Below are positions 1-7,753 of a stretch of DNA of 15,856 nt, one piece after another. The stretch comes from an uncultured cyanobacterium (lineage in GTDB: Bacteria > Cyanobacteriota > Cyanobacteriia > PCC-6307 > Cyanobiaceae), in assembly GCA_903831165.1 (NCBI GenBank), contig CAIKWV010000470.1, forward strand, positions 1 through 15,856, read 5' to 3'. Every line of letters starts with the position of its first letter. Positions within the stretch are counted from its first letter, which is position 1. The position numbers were made by a program, and so were the translations under genes. The notes below the pieces were generated by a model. It did no database searches. It was given only the letters and a program-made list of their open reading frames with translations, and had not been told where the DNA came from.

Positions 1-324
1 ATCCTGCCCGGAGGCAACGCCTACACCACCCGTCGGCTGGCTGCCTGCCTGCGCGACATGGATTACTTTCTGCGCTACGCCAGCTACGCCCTGATCGCCG
101 ACGATCTGACGATCCTCGACGAACGGGTGCTGAACGGCCTGGACGACACCTACAAGAGCCTCGGGGTGCCCACCGGACCCACGGTGCGTGGCATCGCCCT
201 GCTGGGCGAAGTCCTCAGCGAAATGCTGGCCGAAGCCGGGGTGAGCGACGCCGCTGCTGTGGTGCGCGTGCCCTTCGATCACCTGGTGCGCGGGCTGGCC
301 TGCAGCAACGTCCGGGCCCGCTGA
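1..324 (+). CDS. apcF: Allophycocyanin beta-18 type core subunit ApcF (3' part, cut by window start)
   Basis: The first 107 codons visible are the C-terminal two thirds of a phycobiliprotein beta-type subunit; the 5' end lies outside the window. ApcF is a minor core subunit of the phycobilisome and helps pass energy to the terminal emitter. The visible part begins with [10 protein letters not shown], whose Asn is at the position that is N-methylated in beta subunits, followed by AACLRDMDY, whose Cys (bases 46-48) is the phycocyanobilin attachment site. Next come LDERVLNGL and [13 protein letters not shown], and the tail has PFDHLVRGL. The PTGPTVRGI segment and the PFDHL tail match ApcF better than ApcB, from family knowledge. 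ApcB or another beta-type subunit remains possible because the N-terminal third is missing. Ends with TGA; the next gene follows on the same strand. Confidence 0.85.
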   Translation: MLPGGNAYTTRRLAACLRDMDYFLRYASYALIADDLTILDERVLNGLDDTYKSLGVPTGPTVRGIALLGEVLSEMLAEAGVSDAAAVVRVPFDHLVRGLACSNVRAR

Positions 325-376
325 TCGCCGATTGTCCGCGGCTCCCCATGGCCCTGGAGATCAGCTTCAGTTTCTG

Positions 377-1639
377 ATGCAGCCGCGCCCAGCGCTGGGG
401 GGCCGTCATTCCCTAACCTCACCCCACCCGTCCACCGCCGCTCCGGTCTTGGTTCTTTCCGAGCAGCCTCCTGTCAACTCCAGTCACCGGCTCCAGCTCG
501 ATCCGATCGCCACGCCTGAACGACTGCTGCTCGGTCCCGGTCCTTCCAACGCCCATCCCAAGGTGCTTGAGGCCCTGTCCCGCCCTCCGATCGGGCATCT
601 GGACCCCCTCTACATCCAGCTGATGGGGGAAGTGCAGGAGCTGCTGCGCTACGCCTGGCAGACCGACAACCGCCTGACCATTCCGATGAGCGGCACCGGC
701 AGCGCCGCCATGGAGGCCACCCTGGCCAACACCATCGAACCCGGCGACAAGGTGCTGGTGGCAGTGATGGGCTATTTCGGTCTGCGGCTGGTGGACATGG
801 CCGGTCGCTATCGGGCCGATGTGGTCACGATCGAGCGTCCCTGGGGTGAGGCCTTCAGCCTCGACGAGCTAGAGCAGGCCCTGATCACGCACAAGCCGGC
901 GATCCTGGCGATGGTGCACGCCGAGACCTCCACCGGCGTCTGCCAGCCGATGGCGGGCATCGGTGAACTCTGCCGACAGCACGACTGCCTGCTGCTGCTC
1001 GACACGGTCACCTCGCTCGGGGCGGTGCCCCTGCTGCTCGACGAATGGCAGGTGGATCTGGCCTACAGCTGCAGACAGAAGGGGCTGAGCTGCCCTCCAG
1101 GTCTGGGTCCCTTCACCATGGGGCCCCGGGCCGAGGCCAAGCTGGCTGCCCGCAGCGGCAAGGTGCCCAACTGGTACCTGGATGTCTCCCTGCTCAACCA
1201 GTACTGGGGCAGCGACCGGGTGTACCACCACACCGCCCCGGTCAACATGAACTTCGGCATGCGTGAAGCACTGCGGTTGCTGGCCGAAGAGGGCCTCGAC
1301 CAGGCCTGGGCCCGCCATCGCCGCAACGCCGAGCAGCTCTGGGCCGGTCTTGAGGGGCTGGGGCTCACCCTGCATGTTCCCGAGGAGCTGCGCCTGCCCA
1401 CCCTGACCACCGTCCGCATCCCCGAGGGGGTCGACGGCAAGGCCTTCAGCCGCCATCTGCTCGATACCCACGGCATCGAAGTCGGGGGTGGCCTCGGTGC
1501 CCTGGCGGGCAAGGTCTGGCGCATCGGCCTGATGGGTTACAACAGCACCCCGGAAAATGTCGAGCGGCTGCTGCGCCTGCTGGAAACGGAACTCCCCGCC
1601 TTCACGCCCGGTGCCCCGGCGATGGCCACCATCGCCTGA
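377..1639 (+). CDS. Serine/alanine:glyoxylate aminotransferase (class V PLP enzyme)
   Basis: A PLP-dependent aminotransferase of fold type I, class V, that moves an amino group from alanine or serine to glyoxylate, which fits photorespiratory glycolate recycling in the cytoplasm. Visible landmarks are RLLLGPGPSNAHP near the start, PPIGHLDP, MSGTGSAAMEA (cofactor phosphate region), HAETSTG, LLLDTVTSLG with the PLP-pyridine Asp, and YSCRQKGLSCPPG with the Schiff-base Lys at codon 235 of this start (bases 1079-1081). The C-terminal part has IEVGGGLG and WRIGLMGYN. The start is uncertain. The frame is open from TTG 332, the first ATG is 377, and TTG 449 would also keep all conserved sequence; none has a good ribosome binding site. 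Bases 388-399 form a perfect palindrome (CCCAGCGCTGGG), which may mean the 5' part is leader. Relatives were sometimes annotated as a soluble hydrogenase subunit, which this sequence does not support. Confidence 0.9.
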   Translation: MQPRPALGGRHSLTSPHPSTAAPVLVLSEQPPVNSSHRLQLDPIATPERLLLGPGPSNAHPKVLEALSRPPIGHLDPLYIQLMGEVQELLRYAWQTDNRLTIPMSGTGSAAMEATLANTIEPGDKVLVAVMGYFGLRLVDMAGRYRADVVTIERPWGEAFSLDELEQALITHKPAILAMVHAETSTGVCQPMAGIGELCRQHDCLLLLDTVTSLGAVPLLLDEWQVDLAYSCRQKGLSCPPGLGPFTMGPRAEAKLAARSGKVPNWYLDVSLLNQYWGSDRVYHHTAPVNMNFGMREALRLLAEEGLDQAWARHRRNAEQLWAGLEGLGLTLHVPEELRLPTLTTVRIPEGVDGKAFSRHLLDTHGIEVGGGLGALAGKVWRIGLMGYNSTPENVERLLRLLETELPAFTPGAPAMATIA

Positions 1640-1884
1640 GATCAACGGACCAGCTGGCTCGCGTTCAACCCGATCGCTGTGGCTCTGTTCAGGTTCGCCG
1701 TCATCGGTCAACCTGCAGATCCATAGCTCTGCGTTCGTGCACGACGCCTGCAGAGCAGCTGGTTGATGGCGTGATGCCACAACCTGTCGAGCGTTGCGCG
1801 TGCCGTTGATTTCGGCGGCGCTAGCGCCTGTCCAGGGCGGCCAGCAACGGAGGCCACCGTTGCTGCCTGCCCCTCGGCGCTTTG
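1640..1884. other. Intergenic gap between two convergent genes
   Basis: These 245 bases separate the aminotransferase stop from the tadA stop. No open frame here has a recognisable protein, and there is no tRNA-like fold or repeat apart from the hairpin at 1842-1865. It is the longest clearly non-coding stretch in the window. Confidence 0.6.
1842..1865 (-). terminator. Perfect 9-bp hairpin downstream of tadA
   Basis: CAGCAACGG and CCGTTGCTG form a perfect 9-bp stem around the 6-base loop AGGCCA. On the minus strand it begins about 20 bases past the tadA stop, so it may end tadA transcription or protect its 3' end. No T-run follows on either strand, so a classical intrinsic terminator is not supported. 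It could equally stop readthrough from the aminotransferase gene. Confidence 0.35.
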
Positions 1885-2355
1885 TCAGGTCCGGGAGCGG
1901 CGGCGGCGGAACCAGTCGCTCAGCTGGCGTTGGGCGGCTTCGGCCCGGACCCCACCGAGCACCTCCATCCGGTGGTGGGCGCTGGGATCGGCGGCCAGAT
2001 TGAGGCAGCCGCCCAGGGCACCCCGCTTGGCATCGCCGGCACCGAAGACCACCCGGCCCATGCGGGCCTGGATCAGGGCACCGGCGCACATCGGGCAGGG
2101 TTCCAGGGTGACCAGCAGGCTGCAGTCATTGAACCGCCAATCCCCCCGCAGAGCCGCCGCCTGACGCAGGGCCACCAGTTCGGCATGGCCGAGGGGATCC
2201 TGATGGCAATGGCGACGGTTGCTGCCCCAGCCCAGGCAGTGGCCCCGGCGGTCGAGGATCACCGCCGCCACAGGGATCTCACCGAGCGCTCCGACCCGCT
2301 CAGCCTGGCGCAACAGGCGGCCCATCCAGTCGTCGTCGCGCTGCTGCTGCTCCAT
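1885..2355 (-). CDS. tadA: tRNA-specific adenosine deaminase TadA
   Basis: TadA deaminates adenosine 34 of tRNA-Arg(ACG) to inosine, which is needed to read CGC and CGA arginine codons. The 156-residue product has the zinc-dependent deaminase signature: H57-A-E59 within GHAELVALRQ, where Glu59 is the proton shuttle, and PCPMC with Cys87 and Cys90, so H57, C87 and C90 bind zinc. GEIPVAAVI at residues 25-33 is the typical start of the deaminase fold. The length is normal for bacterial TadA. The ATG at 2355 was chosen because family homology begins soon after it (W10, M11, A18). A GGGAAGG run sits directly against it, closer than usual for a ribosome binding site. The frame stays open far upstream, but that part is antisense to the decarboxylase gene. 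The C-terminus is unusually arginine-rich (RRRRSR). Confidence 0.93.
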   Translation of the reverse strand: MEQQQRDDDWMGRLLRQAERVGALGEIPVAAVILDRRGHCLGWGSNRRHCHQDPLGHAELVALRQAAALRGDWRFNDCSLLVTLEPCPMCAGALIQARMGRVVFGAGDAKRGALGGCLNLAADPSAHHRMEVLGGVRAEAAQRQLSDWFRRRRSRT

Positions 2356-2394
2356 CCTTCCCTTGTAGCCGTGGGCGGCAGGGCACGGGGCAGA
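2356..2394. promoter_or_regulatory. 39-base divergent spacer between tadA and the decarboxylase gene
   Basis: If both chosen starts are right, only 39 bases separate two divergent genes, too few for two complete non-overlapping promoters. At least one promoter must lie inside the opposite gene, or one start lies further in. No clear -10 or -35 boxes are visible. The call rests on gene layout only. Confidence 0.3.
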
Positions 2395-3858
2395 ATGCCT
2401 CCACACCGACCCTCCTCGTTGGCCAGCGCGCCCTCCGTACAGCGGCTTTCCCAGGCACCCGCGCCGGCTGGGACTGCCGCGCTCAGCGGTTTTGCCTCTC
2501 CAGTCGGGCTCGATCCCCAGCTGGAGCGTTTTCTGCATCAGGCTTCCAGCCTGTTGTGTCAGTGGCTCGGTCAGGCCGGATCGGCGGCGCCCCTGCCGGC
2601 CCTGAGTGTGTTGCCGGCCGTGGAACCGGAGCTGCAGGGCCTGGCCCCGGAGCGTTTGCTGGCGGACCTTCAGCTGGTGATGGAGGGGGCCTTCAATCCC
2701 AATCACCCGGGCGCGCTGGCCCATCTCGATCCCCCGCCCCTGGCGGCCTCGATCGCCGCCGATCTGATCTGTGCCGGCCTGAACAACAATCTGTTGGCCG
2801 AAGAGCTCTCCCCCAGTCTGACCCGGCTGGAGCGCAGCCTCTGCTCCTGGTTGGCCGGCGAGCTTGGTCTGGGCGATCGCTCCGGTGGCGTCGCGGCCAG
2901 CGGCGGCTCCCTCAGCAACCTGATGGCCCTGGTCACGGCCCGCCGCAGTCGCGGCCTGGGGTGCCGCGGCGACGCGGTGGTGCTCTGCAGTGCCGACGCC
3001 CATGTCTCGCTGGACAAGGCCATGGCGGTGATGGGGCTGGCCGCTGAGGGCTTGATCCGACTGCCGGTCGATGCCCAGGGGCGGATGCAGCCCGATGCCC
3101 TGGCGGAGCGGCTGGACCAGCTCGCCCAGGCTGGCATCCCCGTGCTGGCGGTGGTGGCCACGGCTGGCACCACGGTGCGCGGTGCCATCGATCCCCTGCC
3201 CGCCATCTCCGCCCACTGCCGCCGCCACGGCCACTGGTTGCATGTCGATGGGGCGATCGGGGCGGTGTTTGCCCTGGCTCCCGCCCATCGCCAGCGGCTG
3301 AGCGGCCTGGAGCTGGCCGATTCGATCACCGTCAATCCTCAGAAACTGCTCGGCATCACCAAGACCTCCTCCCTGTTGCTCCTGGCTGAGCCGGGCCTGC
3401 TGCAGCAGGCCTTTGCCACTGGTCTGCCGTACATGGAGCCCAGCTGGGGCCCGAGCCATGGCGGCGAATCCGGCTTACAGGGCAGCCGTCCAGGCGAGAT
3501 TCTCAAGCTCTGGTTGGGCCTGCGCCAACTGGGTCGCTCCGGCATCGAGGCGCTGGTGGAGGGGGCGATCATGCGGCGGCGGCAGCTGGTGGCGCTGCTG
3601 GCGGCCGATCCGCGCCTGCAGCTGGCGGGTGGCCCCCTGCATCTGCTGGCCTTCCGGCCGCGGGATCTCGATGCCGAGGCCAGTGACGGCTGGTCGAGCC
3701 GTACGCGCCAGGCCCTGCTAGCTGAGCAGTTGATGCTTTCGCGGCCCTGGTATCAGGGCCGCCATCACCTCAAGGTGGTGTTGGGCAATCCCCACACCCA
3801 GGCCTCGCACCTCGAACACCTCAGCCGCATCGTGCACGGGAGCCTGCCCCATGGCTGA
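2395..3858 (+). CDS. Group II PLP-dependent decarboxylase (L-2,4-diaminobutyrate/glutamate/aromatic type), substrate unknown
   Basis: A 487-residue fold type I enzyme of the group II amino acid decarboxylase family, which removes CO2 from an L-amino acid to give an amine. Landmarks in order: FNPNHPGALAHLDPPP near residues 102-117, ASGGSLSNLMAL (phosphate binding), ADAHVSLDKA with His203 stacking on the cofactor, VVATAGTTVRGAIDP, WLHVDGAIGA with Asp285 binding the PLP nitrogen, and VNPQKLLGITK with Lys317 (bases 3343-3345) as the Schiff-base lysine. Length fits the family. Relatives act on 2,4-diaminobutyrate, glutamate, aspartate, tyrosine or tryptophan, and I cannot choose among them from sequence alone. 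The first 35-40 residues are Ala/Pro/Ser-rich and probably disordered. The ATG is the first in-frame one outside tadA, but a TTG about 24 bases on is possible. Its stop overlaps the start of the next gene by 8 bases, suggesting co-translation. Confidence 0.88.
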   Translation: MPPHRPSSLASAPSVQRLSQAPAPAGTAALSGFASPVGLDPQLERFLHQASSLLCQWLGQAGSAAPLPALSVLPAVEPELQGLAPERLLADLQLVMEGAFNPNHPGALAHLDPPPLAASIAADLICAGLNNNLLAEELSPSLTRLERSLCSWLAGELGLGDRSGGVAASGGSLSNLMALVTARRSRGLGCRGDAVVLCSADAHVSLDKAMAVMGLAAEGLIRLPVDAQGRMQPDALAERLDQLAQAGIPVLAVVATAGTTVRGAIDPLPAISAHCRRHGHWLHVDGAIGAVFALAPAHRQRLSGLELADSITVNPQKLLGITKTSSLLLLAEPGLLQQAFATGLPYMEPSWGPSHGGESGLQGSRPGEILKLWLGLRQLGRSGIEALVEGAIMRRRQLVALLAADPRLQLAGGPLHLLAFRPRDLDAEASDGWSSRTRQALLAEQLMLSRPWYQGRHHLKVVLGNPHTQASHLEHLSRIVHGSLPHG

Positions 3859-4117
3859 TCCAACGGACGACAAGAGTGGGAAGACACCAAGCCCTGCGAC
3901 TCCAGCGGCTGCCAAGGCCAGCGCCGGTTCCCGCTGGGTGGCGATCATCACCGGGGCGATCTCGATCCTGATCGGTGTGCTTTATCTGCTGCTGATCACG
4001 GTTCTCGATAGTCGCGGTCCGCTGCGCCCCCCTCCGCCTGAGGCCCTTGGCTCCGTTCCGATGGTCGTGGCGGCAGCCGCACCTGCCGCCGCTGCAGCGG
4101 CTCCACCACCCGGTTGA
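3851..4117 (+). CDS. Small single-helix membrane protein, function unknown
   Basis: An 88-residue product that I do not recognise as a named family. It has a polar, Lys/Pro/Ala-rich N-terminus (about 1-28), one strong hydrophobic helix (about 29-50, WVAIITGAISILIGVLYLLL), then a Pro-rich RGPLRPPPPEALG segment and an Ala/Pro low-complexity tail. I infer an inner- or thylakoid-membrane protein with a short soluble end. The ATG overlaps the last 8 bases of the decarboxylase gene, and GGGAG about nine bases upstream is a plausible ribosome binding site, so the two are probably co-translated. Its last 122 bases (3996-4117) also encode the end of the GTPase on the other strand. The low-complexity tail may result from that overlap rather than being functional. 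The hydrophobic core and clean start make it likely to be a real gene. Confidence 0.65.
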   Translation: MADPTDDKSGKTPSPATPAAAKASAGSRWVAIITGAISILIGVLYLLLITVLDSRGPLRPPPPEALGSVPMVVAAAAPAAAAAAPPPG

Positions 4118-5600
4118 CGGCGGTCTTGAGGAAATTGCGCAGCAGATCCTCGCGGCGGTTGAGGTCATATTCCCGTTGCAGCACCGACTGCAGGCCGCCA
4201 TCCCCCCAGTCCTGATCCTGCTGGAAATAGACCAGAAAACTGCGGCCCGCCACCCGGGTCAGCCAGGCGGCACTGACGGCCTGAATCGCCCGGCTCAGCA
4301 GCAAGGCCGGCAGGTTGAGAGTCATCACGCTGCTGATCAGCGCCACCCCACCCTTCACCAGCCCCAGGCCGGCCAGGGTGCGACCGACCGAGAGGGCCAG
4401 ATCCTGGGCTGAATCGCGGCTGAGGCTGACCCCATAGACCTTGCCGATCTCCATCACCATCTGGGCATTGACTGCCGCCGCGCCCAGCAGGTCCACGCCG
4501 GGCAGCGGCGTGAGGGCCACCACGCCGGCCCCGATCCAGACATAGCGATCGACGATCGCCTCGCCATCGCGCCGGCGCTGACGATCGAGCAAAGCCCGGC
4601 TGGTCTCCCCCAGCTGGCGGCATTGCAGCAGCAGGTTGTCAGCGATCAGCTCTTCGCCATCGGCCTGCAACACGGCGGCGATGCGCCGCAGCAGGGCGTC
4701 CACTTCCGGCTGCGGTTGGCGCGGTTGGCCGCCCGGCATCGGCACGCTTTGGGGGGAGGCGCTGGCGGCAATCACATCCTCGGCGGCGATGCGGCCGGCA
4801 CAGCGCTGGCGCAGCAGGGCCAGCAGCCGTTGCTCCTCCCGTTCGCCCCGCAGATCGCACTTGTTGAGCACCAGCAGCAGGCGTTTGCCGAGGCTGGCCA
4901 GCACGTCGAACACCTCCAGTTCGCTGGCGCGCAGATCGCCATCCACCACCAGCAGCAGCAGGTCGGCCCGTACTGCCTGACGTCGGGCCAGCTGTTCGCG
5001 TTCCCGGCCAGCGCTGCCGGCCTCGAGGATGCCGGGGGTGTCCTCCAGGATCACGGCCCGCGGCAGTTGCTTGAGCCGCAGGCGGTAGCGGGCCGATTCG
5101 GTGGTCGAGCCCATCGGTGCCCCCACCTCGCCGACCAGCTGACGCAGCAGGGCGCGGATCAGGGAGGTCTTGCCGGTGGAGCCACTGCCGAACAGGCTGA
5201 TCACCAGATCCCCCCGCTCCAGCTCCTGCTGCATCCGCTGGCGTTCCTGCTGCAGGGCTTGCCGTTCCACCTCATCGCGGATCCGCTCCAGAGTGCGATC
5301 GATCGAGGCCAGGTTGCGTTCGGCGGCTTCCCGCTTGCTGCCTGAGGGCAGGTGCGGCGTTGGGGCCGGCTTGCCGCCAGCTCCACGGCGCCCCATGGCC
5401 TGCCACCAGGGCCAGCCGAACTGGACCACCGCCAGCAGCACCACGGCCAGCAGCACCAGCAGCAGCGGCCCGATCAGCCAGCCGGGCAGCCAGTAGCTCA
5501 GCTGCCAGATCAGCTGGTTGACGGCCTGCAGCACCAGGCCAGCCAGCAACAGCAGCAGCAGGCCGAGGCCGATCCAGAGCCAGAGGCGACGGGGGAGCAT
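3996..5600 (-). CDS. Membrane-anchored GTPase with DUF697/YcjF-like C-terminal domain
   Basis: A 534-residue protein with two N-terminal membrane helices (about 6-27 and 41-60), a charged coiled-coil-like linker (about 88-130, rich in Arg, Glu and Gln), a TRAFAC-type GTPase domain, and a C-terminal region with further hydrophobic segments (about 352-450). GTPase motifs are clear: G1 GSGSTGKT (138-145), STTE as a likely G2 (165-168), G3 DTPG (187-190) and G4 NKCD (246-249). The C-terminal part with GAGVVALTPLPGVDLLGAAA resembles DUF697, found in YcjF-like proteins. Cyanobacterial relatives are annotated only as GTP-binding or DUF697 proteins; the cellular role is unknown. The ATG shares its A with the TGA stop of the upstream FHA-PBP gene (TGATG), so the two are translationally coupled. 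The last ~40 residues are polar and overlap the convergent small membrane protein gene. Confidence 0.87.
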   Translation of the reverse strand: MLPRRLWLWIGLGLLLLLLAGLVLQAVNQLIWQLSYWLPGWLIGPLLLVLLAVVLLAVVQFGWPWWQAMGRRGAGGKPAPTPHLPSGSKREAAERNLASIDRTLERIRDEVERQALQQERQRMQQELERGDLVISLFGSGSTGKTSLIRALLRQLVGEVGAPMGSTTESARYRLRLKQLPRAVILEDTPGILEAGSAGREREQLARRQAVRADLLLLVVDGDLRASELEVFDVLASLGKRLLLVLNKCDLRGEREEQRLLALLRQRCAGRIAAEDVIAASASPQSVPMPGGQPRQPQPEVDALLRRIAAVLQADGEELIADNLLLQCRQLGETSRALLDRQRRRDGEAIVDRYVWIGAGVVALTPLPGVDLLGAAAVNAQMVMEIGKVYGVSLSRDSAQDLALSVGRTLAGLGLVKGGVALISSVMTLNLPALLLSRAIQAVSAAWLTRVAGRSFLVYFQQDQDWGDGGLQSVLQREYDLNRREDLLRNFLKTAVNRVVEPLQRRQVRLPPRPSERSQGPQAEGGAADRDYREP

Positions 5601-7753
5601 CAGGGTGCGGGGCTGGACGTGCGCACGATCTCGCCCCAGAGGGAGGCCGCCAGGGCGCTGCTGGCCTGGGTGGGGGCGTTGTTGTCATTGCCGAGCCAGA
5701 CCCCCATCACCCAGTGCCGTTCGGGCACAAAGCCGATGAACCAGAGATCGCGCCCCTCGTTGGTGGTGCCGGTCTTGCCACCGGCGCCACCGCCGACGTA
5801 GGCCGCCGTGCCGGTGCCACTGCTGACCACGGACTGCAGCAGGCTGCGCATGGCCGCCGCCGTGGCCGGGCTGGTGACGCGCCGGCCGGCGGCGCTGGGG
5901 CTGCGCAGGCCGTTGGGACTGGCGGAACCGGCATGGCCCCCGGCCGCCGTGCCGTTATGGCAGCCCCCCTTCAGCGAGCGCGGGCAGGTCTCCGCATCGG
6001 TCAGCTTGCGGATGGTGCTGGGGGCATGCCAGATGCCGTCATCGGCGATGGCGCCATAGGCGGCGGTGAGTTCCAGCAGGGTCACTTCGCTCTGCCCCAG
6101 GGCCAGGCCTGGAACGGGGTTCAGTGGCGAGGTGATGCCCAGATCCCGGGCCTTCTGGACCACGGCCTCCAGCCCCACCTGGCGAGCCAGACGCAGGGCC
6201 GCGGTGTTGCTGCTGATCGCCAGGGCTTGGCGCAGGCTGATCCGGCCGCCACAGCCACTGCTGAACCGCTGACCGCGCCACTCAAGTGGACCGCAGTTCA
6301 CCCCATCCGTGGGCTTGTTGCCCCGCTCCAGGGCCAGCAGATAGGGCACCAGCTTGAAGGTGCTGCCCGGTTGGCGCAGGGCCATGGTCGCCCGGTTGAA
6401 CTGGCTCTGGCGATAGTCCCGGCCGCCGGCGATCGCCAGGATGCCGCCGTTGCGGCTGTCGAGAACCACCACGGCTCCCTGGCTGACCCCGCGGGAGCGA
6501 CTGGCATCGATGTGATCGCGCAGCAGGCGCTCCACCAGTTCCTGCAGGGACGGATCCAGGTGGGTGTCGATCAGGAAATTGCCCTCGGCGGCCACGTCCG
6601 CCCCCACCTGATTCTCCAGATCACGTCGCACCTGATCGGTGTAGAACGGCGCCGCCCGGCGCTCCCTTGAGCGGCAGGCCTGGGTCGCCAGCTGGATCGG
6701 CTGGCGCCGTGCCGAGCGGGCCTGGTCCGAACTGATCCGGCCGGTAGTGGCCATCTTGGTCAGCACCTGATTGCGGGCCGCCAGCGCGGCCTGGGGGTCA
6801 AAGCAGGGGTCGTAGCCGTTCGGCGACGGCAGCAGACCGACCAGCAGGGCCGCTTCGGCCAGCTCCAGCCGGGCGGCGGGCTTGCCGAACAGATGGCGCG
6901 AGGCGTCCTCGAATCCCCAGCCGCTGCCGAGAAAGACCCGGTTCAGGTAACTCAGCAGCAGATCCCGCTTGCTGAAGCGCGCCTCCAGCTGCAGGGCCAC
7001 CAGCAATTCACGCCACTTGCGACCGAGGGTTTCCCCCTGGCCCACCTGCTCCGGATAGAGACTGCGAGCCAGTTGCTGGGTGAGGGTGCTGCCCCCCTCT
7101 TTCACCCGGCCGCCCACCAGGTTGGCCAGCAGGGCCCGGCCCGTACCGATCGGATCCACCCCCGGATGCCACCAGAAGCGGCTGTCCTCACTGGCGAGCA
7201 GCGCATCGATCAGCACTTGCGGGTACTGGCCTAGTTGCCAGAGTTCGTGGTGCCGCTGGTCATCCACGGAGGCGATCGGCCGACTGTTGCGGTCGTAGAG
7301 CACCAGCGGGCCCTGCACGTTGGCGAGACTGCCGCGGATCGGGGTCTGCAGCAGGGAGAGCAGCAACAGCAGCACGCCACCGCCGAAGACCCCAGCTACT
7401 CCCAGGGCACAGACCTGGGCCCCGCGGGCCAGCCGGCTCCTGGGGCCGCTGTGGAAGCTGATCTCCGGCAGGTCCTCCAGGTGGCTGGGTCCGAACCGCA
7501 CCCGGTCGCCATCGCGCAGCAGCAGCTCCCGCACCCGCCTGCCCTGCCACCAGAGGCCATTGGTGGAGTCCTGATCGCGCAGCAACCACTGGCCGCCGCG
7601 ATGCTCCAGCAGCGCATGGCGGCGACTGACGGCGGCGTGGTCGATGACGATTTCGGCGCTGCTGTCCCGTCCCAGGCGGTAGCAACCCGGATGCAGGCTC
7701 TGGCGGCGTGGCGGCTGACCGGGAAGGTCGATCTCCAGCAGGGTGTCAGCCAT
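5600..7753 (-). CDS. Bifunctional penicillin-binding protein (class A, PBP1-type) with N-terminal FHA domain
   Basis: This 717-residue protein polymerises lipid II glycan chains and cross-links peptides in the periplasm. Domains in order: a cytoplasmic FHA domain (about 23-90) with the key RLGRD (26-30), SRRH (43-46) and STNG (63-66) motifs that read phosphothreonine; one membrane helix (about 113-135); a GT51 glycosyltransferase with SEDSRFWWHPGVD (likely catalytic Glu189) and EGGSTLTQQLAR (219-230); and a transpeptidase with STFK (catalytic Ser464, Lys467), SSN (514-516) and KTGT (660-663). All catalytic motifs are intact. Six cysteines (317, 360, 487, 501, 590, 598) are in the outer part and may pair. 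The ATG at 7753 gives an FHA domain with no extra leader; the open frame upstream is antisense or lspA overlap. The gene overlaps lspA by 8 bases and touches the GTPase start. An FHA-PBP fusion suggests control by a Ser/Thr kinase, which is inference. Confidence 0.95.
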   Translation of the reverse strand: MADTLLEIDLPGQPPRRQSLHPGCYRLGRDSSAEIVIDHAAVSRRHALLEHRGGQWLLRDQDSTNGLWWQGRRVRELLLRDGDRVRFGPSHLEDLPEISFHSGPRSRLARGAQVCALGVAGVFGGGVLLLLLSLLQTPIRGSLANVQGPLVLYDRNSRPIASVDDQRHHELWQLGQYPQVLIDALLASEDSRFWWHPGVDPIGTGRALLANLVGGRVKEGGSTLTQQLARSLYPEQVGQGETLGRKWRELLVALQLEARFSKRDLLLSYLNRVFLGSGWGFEDASRHLFGKPAARLELAEAALLVGLLPSPNGYDPCFDPQAALAARNQVLTKMATTGRISSDQARSARRQPIQLATQACRSRERRAAPFYTDQVRRDLENQVGADVAAEGNFLIDTHLDPSLQELVERLLRDHIDASRSRGVSQGAVVVLDSRNGGILAIAGGRDYRQSQFNRATMALRQPGSTFKLVPYLLALERGNKPTDGVNCGPLEWRGQRFSSGCGGRISLRQALAISSNTAALRLARQVGLEAVVQKARDLGITSPLNPVPGLALGQSEVTLLELTAAYGAIADDGIWHAPSTIRKLTDAETCPRSLKGGCHNGTAAGGHAGSASPNGLRSPSAAGRRVTSPATAAAMRSLLQSVVSSGTGTAAYVGGGAGGKTGTTNEGRDLWFIGFVPERHWVMGVWLGNDNNAPTQASSALAASLWGEIVRTSSPAP

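Noticed and set aside
377..1639. Annotation of the aminotransferase as a soluble hydrogenase subunit.
   Set aside because: The PLP lysine, aspartate and glycine motifs of class V aminotransferases are all present, and no metal-cluster cysteine pattern is seen.
869..2089. Minus-strand open frame of about 406 codons opposite the aminotransferase.
   Set aside because: Antisense shadow running across an intergenic gap and into tadA in another frame; no domain.
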